Positions 11,214-22,516 of a stretch of 64,000 nucleotides of DNA are shown one piece after another. The stretch is taken from assembly GCA_964017185.1 (NCBI GenBank), contig OZ024879.1, forward strand, positions 28,120,956-28,184,955, written 5' to 3'. A program made the translations under genes and the position numbers. The notes beneath the pieces are model-generated. The model saw only the letters and a program-made list of their open reading frames with translations. It searched no databases and was not told the DNA's origin. Position 1 is the first letter of the stretch. Every line of letters starts with the position of its first letter. Source of the DNA: Rugalucina vietnamica. Taxonomy: Eukaryota; Mollusca; Bivalvia; Lucinida; Lucinidae.

Positions 11214-11559
11214 ATCTTCAAGGAGCTGCTTTGCAGTGCGACGTATATCCCGGATTTCCACTAATGCGTCCAAGTATGCAAACTTGAGCAGGCTGATCAA
11301 TGTTTCTTTGAAGGCCTCCTGGCCTTCATTTTCCTGCATTTTCCTGCATCCAGTTAATTACTACATCGTTTCTAGATAAAATTTGCCCAATATTTTTGGC
11401 CCGCCTTGTAACTTTTTCCAATTCGCCAAAGATCTGCTCACTCACGATGACTGATTTGATATGCTCAAATTTCAACGTGGAACCAACATGTTGGATCCAT
11501 GTAGATCCCACGAGCAAACATATGCATGCTATCTGGGGTTGGACTGATGTTGTTCGACC
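11214..11559 (-). pseudogene. Broken internal exon, unknown protein
   Basis: The minus strand has a good acceptor (TTCGTTTTTAG before 11,559) and a good donor (GAAGAT then GTAAGT after 11,214). The frame between them is open, rich in Lys/Glu/Leu and helix-like (VSEQIFGELEKVTRRAKNIG), until a directly repeated 10-mer, GCAGGAAAAT, shifts it into a TGA. Removing one copy of the 10-mer mentally keeps the frame open to the donor, about 115 residues in all. That points to a recently broken or mis-assembled exon rather than noise. The protein family is not recognised. It lies head-to-head, about 105 bp away, with the decayed gene at 11,666. Confidence 0.5.
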
Positions 11560-11665
11560 CTAAAAACGAAAGGTATATGCAAGTTAATGCACCAAAAGGC
11601 GGCGGAATAAGAGTATTAAAAATTGCAAAAACAAGCAGCAAAATGGAAATAATTCAACATGCTCA

Positions 11666-13304
11666 GTGTTCCTAAATAGAAACCAGAATCGTTTGGCAAA
11701 CAAGAAGACTATGATTGACTATGATTGTGATCTAATGGACATAAACGAGAATATACTCCCGGATGACATTTCCTTGAAAGAAGTCATTGAAGCCACTAAG
11801 CTTCAAAGAATTAAGTTTCACTTGGCTGTACGAGCCAAGAAGAATAACACTCACTCAGATTCAGAGTCCTTACCTGACGTTGAGGATGGAGTGAATGAAA
11901 CTGTAGTAGCAAGTGATAATATCATGACAGATTTGGCTAATAATGAGACCGAATTAATAGACAATTTCCTTTCAGCAGAGTCTCAAAACGACGTTCATGA
12001 ACTTGACATAATTTTGAACGTAGTCGCATCTACTCTTGAGTCTAGTATAACCGGATTGTCAAATACTGAAATTAGTAATATACATCCTACCACCTCTGTG
12101 ACAGAATCACTTGCAGCAGACGCATTTTCAGCTTCCTTTCAAGATGTGACTGCGAATGTTGCTGCCTATCAAGATGTCGTGTATTAAACAAATAACGATA
12201 ATGTTGTTTTTGAGGATAGTATGGGTGAAATTCAATTTTTGTCACAACACAGTTATTTTGGATCCGTCGGAATCGCAGCTACCGAAAATAATACCATTTT
12301 GCAACTGCCAGATGACACCGGAACAAATGATGGCATTCACATTGAGCGTGAAGAATTAACAATTAAATTACACCGAGGTCAAATATTTGATGAACTCAAA
12401 GATCATTTCAAAACGAAAATGGATCTTAACAAGCACACAGTGAAACTCGAACTATTTCTGCCAAACGGGCAAAAAGAAATCGCAGAAGACAGCGGTGGTG
12501 TTTTGAGGGATGTTATATCAGAATTTTGGGAAGGATTTTACAAGGCATGCACTTAAGGAAAGAACATTAAAGTTCCAATACCTATTTCAATTATGATGAC
12601 TGGGCTACAGTTGCTAAAGTGTTTATTTTTGGTTGGAGGGAGCAAAAATATTTCCCTTTTCATCTGTCTAAGGCTTTTATGTCTTACTGTTTGTATGGTG
12701 TGGACAGCTTCGCCAATTCGACAGAACAGCTTATTGATGAATTTAAACGCTTTGTTCCAGAACTTGAACGGGCGGTAATAGAAAACACTATGAAAGGGAA
12801 CACGACGAGAAAGACGTTGAAGATGTCCTAAATGCACATGACTGTCGGCTGAAAATTTCCGACAAACTTAAGGAGAAATTGCGCACAAAGAGCTGTTACA
12901 GCAGCCAACGGTTGTGAAAGATTGTTGGAACGAGTTGTTTAAAGTAAACAACTTTGTGTTCGATCAAGACCTGAGTTTACTATGTCACAAACTCATACCT
13001 TCTGCTAAGAAGGTTTTAGAGCTATTGCAGTTCCCTGAGCAAATGGATGGGACTGAACAAGATAGCAAAATACCTTAAACGGTTTGGTCGTGGACTAGAT
13101 TGCAAAACAATCTCATTGTTTATGTGGTTTTGTACCGGTGCAGATATTCTGACAATGGATAGCAATGGTGTCTATCACACCATACAGGTCCAGTTCAACA
13201 GTAAAAAAATATTAGACAGCCCTGATTTCATTGCGGTAATTTGTGTGATTAAAATGTTGATAATACACATTGGAAAAGATGCTTTTACATGTACACTATA
13301 TTGA
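11666..13304 (+). pseudogene. HECT-like (G2E3-type) domain gene, decayed
   Basis: An acidic Ser/Asp-rich N-terminal half (11,666-12,184) and a C-terminal half are in the same frame, separated only by a TAA at 12,185. Then come a second TAA at 12,554, a frameshift near 12,588, and further shifts near 12,820, 12,890 and 13,040. Blocks include LHRGQIFDELKDHF, EDSGGVLRDVISEFWEGFY, VFIFGWREQKYFPFHLSKAF, NAHDCRL, LQQPTVVKDCWNELF and FMWFCTGADIL. These match my memory of the divergent HECT domain in invertebrate proteins annotated as G2/M-phase-specific E3 ubiquitin ligase-like, where the FCTGAD block is the last strand. The catalytic Cys region cannot be judged. Such genes are multicopy in bivalves, often near transposons. 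Not functional as it stands. Confidence 0.65.
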
Positions 13305-13975
13305 ATGCATTGGGTAATAAAAATGTTAGTTCATGATCGTTTGGAGTATAGTCATTAACTATTGGCCCTCGGTGCTGTAAACGATCTGATGCACTATTGC
13401 CAAACTATTGCCGTCGGTGCTGTGAACGACATAATACACTATTGTCCGAGGCATCAGGGCGTCCGCAACACATCGATAAATTGTTTTGACTTAACTAAAA
13501 AAACATTAAATAAACATATTTCCCTTCCCGGGTTACGTAAGGTATTCACTGCGTAGAAGTGTTATCCAGTTTTTCCTCTTTGCAGTTCAGTGTTAAAAAA
13601 AATAATATGAAAAATTTGTGAGTGTGTGAACTTGGCTTGGAATATGGAGTCTGGGATTAAATTATGTTGGTTACTAGGGTTAATGTATCCATACGCGCAA
13701 CAATAAGATGAACTCAAGTCTTTACCCTTACACCAACCCTACCCTTATCCTGACCCTACACTGTCTATTTACGGAAAAAATCGAATCCAAAATTCCAGAC
13801 GCAAAGCCAATTTTACAGTCTGTAGGATTGTTTACATCTTTACAATTCAAGGAAAGAAAATCACCAAAGTTCACATACGCATATGTTATGTTATGTAATG
13901 TTACGTTATGTTATGTTCTGTTAGGCTAGGCTATGCTATGCTATGTTATGTAAAAGTTAGTAAGTAATTTGTTAG
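13305..13975. other. No gene seen; TATGT-type low complexity
   Basis: Contains a direct repeat of GCCCTCGGTGCTGTAAACGA-like sequence near 13,362 and 13,410, a CCCTTA-type degenerate run near 13,722-13,762, and a GTTATGTTATG run at 13,885-13,952. Confidence 0.65.
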
Positions 13976-16369
13976 CTCACCTGAGCCGAAGGCTCACAAG
14001 GTGAGCTTATAGCATGGCCATGATCCGGCCTCCGTCCGTCCGTCCGTCGTCCACAATTTCAAAGATCTTCTTCTCTGAAACCGCATGACCAATCAAAGTG
14101 AAATTTTATGTGAAGCATCCATGGGCAGGGGGAACTGAAGTTTGATCGCGAGATCCGGGTCACATGACCAAGATGGCCGCCACGCCCATATATGGTAAAA
14201 ACCCTTCAAAAATCTTCTTCTCCAGAACCGGTGGGCCGATTTCCACGAAACTTGGTATGTAGCATCGGGGACTTCAGCCCATCATAGTTTGATAAAATGA
14301 TGACCCTCGGATGACCTTGACCTATTTTACGGCAAGGTCAAATTTGGAAACATAGGCTTTTACATGGGAAAAAGTGAAAACTATGGATTTTTTGAAAACT
14401 ATTGCAGCCTGAGGCCTGAAAAGTGGTAGATGCAAACAACTAATGGAGTAGATGAAGGTATGTGATTAATTTAGGTCAAGGTCATCTCTTGACCTTGGCC
14501 AGTCTGTCGTCCATACACACTTTTCAAAGATCTTCTACTCTGAAACTGCTTGGCCAATCAAAGTGAAATTTTATGTGGAGCATCCATGGGTAGGGGAGAC
14601 AAACGTTTGATTGCGAAATCTAGGTCACATGACCAAGATGGCCGCCACGCCCATATATGGTAAAAACCACTCAAAAATCTTCTTCTCCAGAACCGGCTGG
14701 CCGATTTTCATGAAACTTGGTATGTAGCATTTGGGACTCCAGCCCATCATAGTTTGATCAAATGATGACCATAGGATGACCTTGACCTATTTTACGGCAA
14801 TGTCAATTTTGGAAACATAGGCTTTTACATGGGGAAAAAGTGAAAACTATGGATGTTTTGAAAACTATTGCAGCCTGAGGCCTGAAAAGTGGTAGATGAA
14901 AACAATCAATGGAGTAGATGAAGGTATGTGATTAATTTAGGTCAAGGTCATCTCTTGACCTTGGCCTGTCTGTCGTCCATACACACTTTTCAAAGATCTT
15001 CTTCTCTGAAACTGCTTGGCCAATCAAAATGAAATTTTATGTGGAGCATCTATGGGTAGGGGAGACGAACGTTTGATCGCGAAATCCAGGTCGCATGACC
15101 AAGATGGCCGCCACGCCCATATATGGTAAAAACCACTAAAAAATCTTCTTCTCCAGAACCGGCAGGCCGATTTTCATGAAACTTGGTATGTAGCATTTGG
15201 GACTCCAGCCCATCATAGTATGATCAAGTGATGACCATAGGATGACCTTGACCTATTTTACGGCAATGTCAATTTTGGAAACATAGGCTTTTACATGGGA
15301 AAAAGTGAAAACTTTGGATTTTTTGAAAACTATTGCAGCCTGAGGCCTGAAAAGTGGTAGATGCAAACAACCAATGGAGTAGATAAAATTATATGATTAA
15401 TTTAGGTCAATGTCATCTCTTGACCTTGGCCTGTCTGTCGTCCATACACACTTTTCAAAGATCTTCTACTCTGAAACTGCTTGGCCAATCAAAGTGAAAT
15501 TTTATGTGGAGCATCCATGTGTAGGGGAGACGAAAGTTTGATCGCGAAATCCAGGTCACATGACCAAGATGGCCGCCACGCCCATATATGGTAAAAACCA
15601 CTCAAAATCTTCTTCTCCAGAACTGGCAGGCCGATTTTCATGAAACTTGGTATGTAGCATTTGGGACTCCAGCCAATCATAGTTTGATTGATGACCCTAG
15701 GATGACCTTGACCTATTTTACGGCAATTTCAATTTTGGAAACATAGGCTTTTACATGGGAAAAGTAAAAACTATGGATTTTTTGACAACTGTTGCAGCCT
15801 GAGACCTGCAAACAACTAATGGAGTAGATGAAGGTATGTGATTAATTTAGGTCAAGGTCATCTCTTGACCATGGCCAGTCTGTCGTCCATACACACTTTT
15901 CAAAGATCTTCTTCTATGAAACTGCTTGGCCAATCAAAGTGAAATTTTATGTGGAGCGTCCATGGGTAGGGAAAACGAAAGTGTGATCACGAAATTCGGG
16001 TCACATGACCAAGATGGCGGCCATGCCCAGCTATGGTAAAAACCACTCAAAAATCTTCTTCTCCAGAACCGGCTGGCCGATTTACTCGAAACTTGGTATG
16101 TAGCATTTGGGACTCCAGCCCATCATAGTTTTTTGAAATGATGACCCTAGGATGACCTTGACATATTTTACGGCAAGGTCAATTTTGGAAACATAGGCTT
16201 TTACATGGGAAAAGGCGAAAACAATGGATATTTTGGAAACTGTTGCAGCCTGAGACCTGAAAGTTGCTAGATGCAGACAACTAATGGATTCAATGAAGGT
16301 AAGTAATTAATGAAGGCCAAGGTCATTTGTTGACCTTGACCCAAGGTCGTTTAAATATAAAAATTAAAA
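13976..16369 (+). mobile_element. Helitron-like element copy B, left part
   Basis: Starts CTCACCTGAGCCGAAGGCTC and holds five tandem units of about 445-466 bp. The TTTCAAAGATCTTCT block recurs near 14,057, 14,522, 14,988, 15,453 and 15,898. Each unit has GGTCACATGACCAAGATGGC, a CTCCAGAACCGG block and GATGACCTTGACC. The body stops at 16,369 in mid-sequence (AAATTAAAA) and resumes at 21,541 with TTATGGTTTT. The intact copy C at 59,419 reads straight through this join, so the gap is an insertion. Confidence 0.75.
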
Positions 16370-16577
16370 CTAGAAATACGTGTTTGTAAAACACTATGCC
16401 CCAACTGTATGCTTGTCCCTAAACTGGCAGTTTGTATGATTCATTTATTTCATTCGAATGCAGTCAAATTTAATTTCCTGAAGAAGCTATTCGGTTGTAA
16501 TTGTTTTGACCTCGATCCACAAACAGAATGTAAGCTTTTTTGCAGGCAAGTTAGAAATGAAGTAAAAATTTAAAAAT

Positions 16578-17775
16578 GGAGTAATTTTGTCAAAAGTTAA
16601 TCAGGTGATCTTCTCAGCCCCAACCAGCATACAAAATATGAAGGCTCTAGCTCAAATACGTTTTGAGATATCTTGCACACAAGATTTTCAAAATTTGTTT
16701 TCAAAGGGACATTATTCCAACAAGGGGCATAACACGTACATGAAAAAAACTACAGGCCAACTATTTTTTTCCATGAAGAATCTGTATATGAAATTTCAAA
16801 ACCCTATCATCCACCATTCAAAGGTCTCAAATTTCACCAAAAAGTGGAAAAATCAATAAAAATTTCAAAATTCTGTATTTTGTCAAAATTTGACGGAAAG
16901 TTCTCAAAAGTTAATCAGGTCATCTACTTCTCAGCCGCAACAAGTGTACCAAATATGAAGGCTCTAGCTTTAACACTTTTGGAGATATCTTGCACACAAG
17001 ATTTTCAAATTTTGTTTTCAAAGGGACATAACTCAAAAAAGGGGTATAACTTGGCCATACAAAAAATACGGGTCAACTATTTTTTCATGAGGAATGTGTA
17101 TATGAAATTTCAAAACCCTAGCATTCACCATTTAAAAGTTTCAAATTTCACCGAAAAGTGGAAAAATCAATCAAAATTTCAAAATTCCGTATTTTTGTAA
17201 AAAATTGACGGAAAGTTCTCAAAAGTTAATCAGGTCATCTACTCCTCAACCCAAACAAGTGTACCAAATATGAAGGCTCTAGCTTAAATACTTTTTGAGA
17301 TATCTTGCACACAAGATTTTCAAATTTTGTTTTCAAAGGGACATAACTCAGAAAAGGGGCGTAACTCGGACATGAAAAAAAATATGGGTCAACTATTTTT
17401 TCATGAGGAATGTGCATATGAAATTTCAAAACCCTAGCATTCACCATTTAAGTTTCAAATTTCACCGAAAAGTGGAAAAATCAATCAAAATTTCAAAATT
17501 CCGTATTTTTGTAAAAAATTGACGGAAAGTTCTCAAAAGTTAATCAGGTCATCTACTCCTCAGCCCAAACAAGTGTACCAAATATGAAGGCTCTAGCTTA
17601 AATACTTTTTGAGATATCTTGCACACAAGATTTTCAAATTTTGTTTTCAAAGGGAAATAACTCAGAAAAGGGGCGTAACTCGGACATGAAAAAAAAAATA
17701 CGGGTCAACTATTTTTTCATGAGGAATGTGCATATGAAATTTCAAAACCGTAGCATTCACGGTTCAAAAGTTAAC
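16578..17775 (+). repeat. Tandem repeats, 314-bp unit, 3.8 copies
   Basis: The AAAAGTTAATCAGGT block recurs at about 16,592, 16,906, 17,221 and 17,535. Units share GAAGGCTCTAGCT, TGAGATATCTTGCACACAAG, TTGTTTTCAAAGGGACATAA and ATATGAAATTTCAAAACCCT. They form the core of the inserted element. The open frames reading across are periodic artefacts. Confidence 0.85.
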
Positions 17776-18446
17776 AGCATGGGGTACTTACTTTAGTCGT
17801 ACTAGCACTTCTACAGGTATTGGCCAATAAATTGTATAAAACATATAGGGAAAAAATATTTAACACTTCATAACTTTCTTATTTCTTATGATATTTTTAT
17901 ATCACGAACGGCGTTAGAAAGTATAATTCTTTATCTTTACCATAGTTTTTAAATTTTTGACGTAGCACTATTATAAAATGGTCTGTTTGAGGACGGCCGT
18001 CTTGTTGTACGCAATTTAATTAAATATATAGCAAAATTTCCGTAAAACGCGGTTAATTACGCCTAGGTACATTACTTCAGCAACAATTTTAAGCTATAAT
18101 TTTACATAAATGTTAGGCGTCACAAACGGTCCAATTTAGTACAAATATTATATTTTAATCTGGTGTATTTTTTATTTTTGTAGCTCAACGATAAATTGGT
18201 CTGTTTGAGCAAGGACCAAAAAAATAATAAATATTATTTTCTATCTGGAATTTCCGTGAGTATCCGTAAAATGCACCGATAAGACCCGACTTAATTTCCA
18301 GGTATTAATGCCGTGGGCGAAGATTATCGCTCTAATATGAAAATGAAATGTATTTGATGACTGAGAGTGTAATAAAGGATTTTATTATATGGCAAGTGAT
18401 GAAATATAGAGAAATATGTACTAAATATAACCAATATTTGAAAAAG
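17776..18446. other. No gene seen
   Basis: AT-rich interior of the inserted element. GGTCTGTTTGAG occurs twice (about 17,981 and 18,199), hinting at an old internal duplication. Confidence 0.6.
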
Positions 18447-18504
18447 TTATATTTTCACATGTGAAAATATAAAAAAAGTTATATTTTCACATGTGAAAAT
18501 ATAA
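18447..18504. repeat. Two perfect 26-bp palindromes in tandem
   Basis: TTATATTTTCACATGTGAAA plus AATATAA forms a perfect self-complementary 26-mer at 18,447-18,472 and again at 18,479-18,504, 32 bp apart. It may be a MITE tip or a site for a dimeric DNA-binding protein. Confidence 0.85.
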
Positions 18505-18713
18505 GATTTGGGAATACGCAAATTACGATTCCACCGTTTCATTTCTAATTTATACATAACTAAATTTTATAATCTATGCTATTGTTGACGCAATGAACGT
18601 TCACACACAATAGCGACGTAATTACCTGACGTAATGACGTCATTTAAGATTTTGACGTCATATGCTTTAGCGCGCAACGTTACAATGACTGCATGCAATA
18701 TAATAAAAAGAAA

Positions 18714-18863
18714 ATTCAAGTTTTTGTCGTGAATATGAGTTTTATTTCATCTAGTGAAGTGAAAAATTATATATTTCATTCGTGCCTTAGGCACTCATGA
18801 AATATAAAATTTTTTCACTTCACTCAATGAAATAAAACTCATATTCTCTCCAAAAACTTGAAT
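18714..18863. repeat. 150-bp imperfect palindrome
   Basis: Left arm ATTCAAGTTTTTG, GAATATGAGTTTTATTTCAT and AGTGAAGTGAAAAA are mirrored on the right by TTTTTTCACTTCACT, ATGAAATAAAACTCATATTC and CAAAAACTTGAAT. The centre is GTGCCTTAGGCAC. It could extrude a long hairpin; it is likely a foldback MITE. Confidence 0.85.
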
Positions 18864-19604
18864 ATCCTCTATTTATATGAATAAATTAATAGGCTTAAGT
18901 TTAGAGAGTGATATTTTGCGGAAATAAAACATTAAGCTTTACCGTATTTTGTTCTCCTTTTTCGGCAGTAGATGCTGAATTGAAAACACAGATGTCAATT
19001 CGCTCATGATTGCATAATGTCAATTAGTAATGACACTGTGTTAAATTCGCAATCAAGTTCTACTCATTTTATTTATCATTTTATTTTTATGAGAATTTTT
19101 TTTTATAATTATTTCGTGAGGTATTTGTATTTTTCTTTTGATGCTGTAATCCGCAACAGGACGAGTGCTCGATATCTGTCATTTAAAGTCAATCCAAACA
19201 AAATAGCAGCTTTTATTAGCTTTAATTAAAGAACAAAAACATCACACATAAACGTTTAAAGCGATCATCGCCTGAACAACTGAATCCCGACAACAATTAA
19301 AGAAATCAAATTATGTACATGTAATCCATTTAACTTAAGTATTTCACACATACTCGAGATATAATTGAGCAAACTGAACGAGTTTAATTACTCATTTACC
19401 GAAAGCGGTGCATGGTGATGACACTGTGCCATAACACATTATGCATGCCTTATTTAACCAAGGTGAAGAATTCAAAGATATTTAAAATCTATTTTTTAAT
19501 ATTACCTTTCTCAAAGCATTTTGACACAAAACAAAAACATTTAATCATTATACATTTACAGTAGTAGAGACGACTCCTACATTTATCAACCTAAATATGT
19601 GTAA

Positions 19605-19645
19605 TTACGCATTCATTCATTCATTCATTCATTCATTCACTCATT

Positions 19646-19680
<35 letters not shown>

Positions 19681-19732
19681 GTTTTCTTTCTTTCTTTTAT
19701 TCATTTCTTTCTATCTGTCTTTCTTTCTTATA
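19605..19732. repeat. (ATTC)n then (TTTC)n microsatellites
   Basis: About six CATT units, then ten TTTC units, an interruption and more TTTC. The flanking 18,864-19,604 stretch holds no gene I can support. Confidence 0.9.
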
Positions 19733-19799
19733 TGCGATATATGAAATTCTTGACGACAAAGAAATAATTTGAGATAATTCTCAATGAAAATGACAAGTT

Positions 19800-19984
19800 T
19801 CTGCGTCTTTGTTTTCGCTTCATAGCAAATTCCTCTTTTTCTTAAATACGAAGCTTTATAGATAGCAAATTCCTCTTCTTCTTAAATACGAAATTTCAAA
19901 CTTCTAGCCGGCTTCTGTGACTGTACAGGCCGGCTTGTGCCTGACCTGGTCGGAAACCAAACTTGTTTTCTCATGCGAAGGCTC
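19800..19984. mobile_element. MITE family 1, rearranged copy
   Basis: Contains GCGTCTTTGTTTTCGC, GACCTGGTCGGAAACCAAAC and the end TGTTTTCTCATGCGAAGGCT. A 40-bp inner segment (ATAGCAAATTCCTCTT..) is tandemly duplicated. The opposite end is missing. Confidence 0.65.
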
Positions 19985-20959
19985 ATTTGGTATTTTATTC
20001 TTGTACATGAGACTGTTTCTTGGCCTACCTTAGAAAAACCGTTTGCATTATTGAGGCGTGTCAGGTTTACACCGCATGGTGCTTTAACAAAAAATGTAGT
20101 TTAATTAAACGTGGAATTTCGTTTTAAGATTCTAGATCTCTATATGCAGACTTGGCTAAGAGTAGCCTGCCTGATATGCAGAATCAGTTTTGTCTGTCAA
20201 AACAGCTTTTCTATGACGCTGCCAAATTATCATGTGAGAATGTTTTTATAAGAAGCGTGACTTTAATACCTTGCGGCGACAGCCTAAATACGCTGGATGT
20301 CAGGTGTAATCCTTTTAACTACCTTATAATCACCAAAGCGTGAAAACCTACTTTCTGGTCGGCATTTCTGACCATGTCAGACAAAGACCGGATTGGTTAT
20401 CATTAAAACTGTATCAAGGTTGAACTGCATACTTGGGTCTTATGGAAAATAGTGTTTCAGCGCTGTGCAGGTCATCACCGCCCTTACACCGCCCTTATAC
20501 CGCCCGTTTGAGTATAGAAGTGAAGAATTTAATTCGATATATATAGACTGTGAATATCTAAGTTTTTTTTACCCAGCGAAAATGTATAAATATTCTAAAT
20601 TCATTTATTTGGCACGAATTACATTTAATTTCTATATAAAGAAAAACGAATTTATTTAATATTTTATATGTGTCTTTCACATTCGGATTCTGATAGCCTT
20701 CTAAATTTATTTTTAACAATATGATTACTACTGCGCAAATATTTTCAAAAGGGGAACAACACGTTTATTCTCCATATAAGGTTACAAACAACTAATGAAG
20801 TCTATTAAAATAATAAATGCAGCTTCTTAAATCATCTTGAAAATGCATCTGCAAGACGAATGATTTTGTTTTTGTTGGTTCTCTGTTATATCCTATATAA
20901 AATCATCCGAAGTGACATGGGGGTAGCAGATGAATACCCCCGGTCCCTGTCCCTGCATT
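19985..20959. other. No gene seen
   Basis: Interior of the inserted element. An open frame at 20,152-20,340 has no recognisable domain or splice boundary and is not called. Confidence 0.55.
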
Positions 20960-21200
20960 ACGAAAACTTGCCCATGCAATATACAGAGATTTATTTTAGC
21001 TATAAACATTGAAAAATTTTCATCTGAAAAAAATTGACATTTTTCTTATTTTTGCTCAAAACATAGATTGTGGGTGCACGTTAGAACCGCCTCACCGAGG
21101 CGGTTCTAACGAGTACCCACAACCTATGTTTTGGAGCAGAAATAAGAAAAATAGGTATACCCATGCATACCCCAGTTTTGCTATGTAAAAGTGGGGTTCA
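20960..21200. mobile_element. Foldback repeat family 2, hairpin copy
   Basis: Starts GAAAACTTGCCCATGCAATA and ends near AAAGTGGGGTT. At 21,038-21,152 two arms of about 54 bp (including GTTAGAACCGCCTC) pair across a 3-nt loop ACC; the right arm holds GAGGCGGTTCTAAC. Related copies at 308, 48,785 and 62,802. Confidence 0.8.
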
Positions 21201-21453
21201 ACTGCGCTTAATTAAAATCAAGTTTTCACGCAGAGAAAGCTGCAGAGAAAGCTGTTAAAATAAAGCGATCAAATCTCAACTGTACCCAGGCAACACTGAC
21301 ATTACCTGGACAGATTAGCCGAATGATACTCGAATATCGCCGGCCAATATCGGATATTATCGGAAAGTCTCCGTAAATTTACCTGAGCGCTAGTAATATC
21401 GATTGCTTGCTTATGTGCCTATATTGAAATACGACTATTGTCCCGGTTGACGC

Positions 21454-21454
<1 letters not shown>

Positions 21455-21492
<38 letters not shown>
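21455..21492. repeat. (ACAG)n microsatellite
   Basis: About nine ACAG units directly before the 3' hairpin of the inserted element, the position typical of pearl/Helentron microsatellites. Confidence 0.9.
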
Positions 21493-21494
<2 letters not shown>

Positions 21495-21540
21495 CCGAAA
21501 GCAATATGCCCTTCCAACTTTTTCAAAGTTGGGGGCATAA

Positions 21541-21728
21541 TTATGGTTTTCTCAGAAATCACTGGGTTTGGAAACTATTGCAGCCTGAGACCTGAAACTT
21601 TGCAGATGCAGACAACTTATGAAGTCAATAAAGGTGTGTGAGTATTCAAGGTCAAGGTCATTTTATGATGACTTAATACTCCAAGATCAGGATTCAGGTG
21701 AGCGTTCTCAGGACCAATGGTCCTCTGG
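21541..21728 (+). mobile_element. Helitron-like element copy B, right end
   Basis: Continues copy B after the insertion: AACTATTGCAGCCTGAGACC, TCAAGGTCAAGGTCATTTTA, then CAGGTGAGCG, the palindrome AGGACCAATGGTCCT and CTGG. It aligns with 60,892-61,068 of copy C nearly base for base. Confidence 0.75.
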
Positions 21729-22516
21729 TTTATTAAAGTGTCATACATCAATATATACAGATAAAATTTCATGCTTAAAATGATATGTCATAATTCGTAT
21801 TGATGTCCAGTCATGAATGACTTTATTAGACACTATGTACACATTTATCATAAAACATGTTCAACTATTGCATTTTAAAACTTTAAAACATTTATGCCGT
21901 ACACCTGTCGTCCAGAGCCAACAATTGCGGAAGAGGACAGTGAGCACTAACAGACCAACAAACATGAATCGGAGCAGACACCCGCCAGAGAACAACATAC
22001 CATGTGTGCTATAGCATGAAGTCGTCCGACGGGTACCCCCTCCGTAACACGTCCATCGTCTGGTTGCACTCGGTCGTCATCCGCAACGGTTGACTCTAGA
22101 TGACCTCCGTGGATCATTAAATGGACATTCGCCTTCTTTGAAACATTTTGCTTACAGCATTGCCAAGTGCAAATTGCATGTTTTTATGCTGCATTTAAAT
22201 TCTTAATTTCTCACTGGAGCCTAGTTGTGCAAAGTTATTATTCACTTGTAAAGCTTTTTCATACAATGAGTGTCTTATATCAGTGTATAAATCACAGTCC
22301 AACAAAACGTGTGTTTCATTTTCTACAACTGAAGATATTATGTTATGTTGTCTATACATGCTTATTTAAGAGTTATTATTAACGAGAAGTTAATTCCATG
22401 TTTTGTAAATATGTTGGTATGTTTTTGAATATTTCAATCATGTTTACGAGGGGCATTAATTAAGTCCTGAAACGTGTCAATTCCTGCCTTTATCTGTGAA
22501 CTAAAGTGTAAATAAG
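21729..22516. other. No gene seen
   Basis: Short open frames at 21,817-22,011 and 22,167-22,379 have no recognised domain. Nothing can be supported. Confidence 0.5.

Larger units (their letters stand above)
16370..21540. mobile_element. Pearl/Helentron-like element inserted in copy B
   Basis: A 5,171-bp insertion defined by comparison with copy C. It begins CTAGAAATACGTGTTTGTAA with a subterminal TATGCCCCAACT. It ends with an ACAG microsatellite (21,455-21,492), a hairpin CCAACTTTTTCAAAGTTGG and GGGGGCATAA. The subterminal motif at the left is the inverse of the one at the right. No target duplication is seen and the site lies between A and T. Tandem core repeats, a microsatellite and a 3' hairpin match my memory of bivalve pearl elements and Helentrons. 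No Rep/helicase gene is present, so it is non-autonomous. It carries inner passengers listed separately. Confidence 0.7.

Noticed and set aside
16587..17447. Proteins of 70-118 residues in the 314-bp tandem repeats
   Set aside because: Lys/Asn/Phe-rich frames repeat with the unit and shift between units; no domain.
20152..20340. 63-residue protein in the inserted element
   Set aside because: No domain, no splice borders, no repeat elsewhere; length is within chance for AT-rich DNA.
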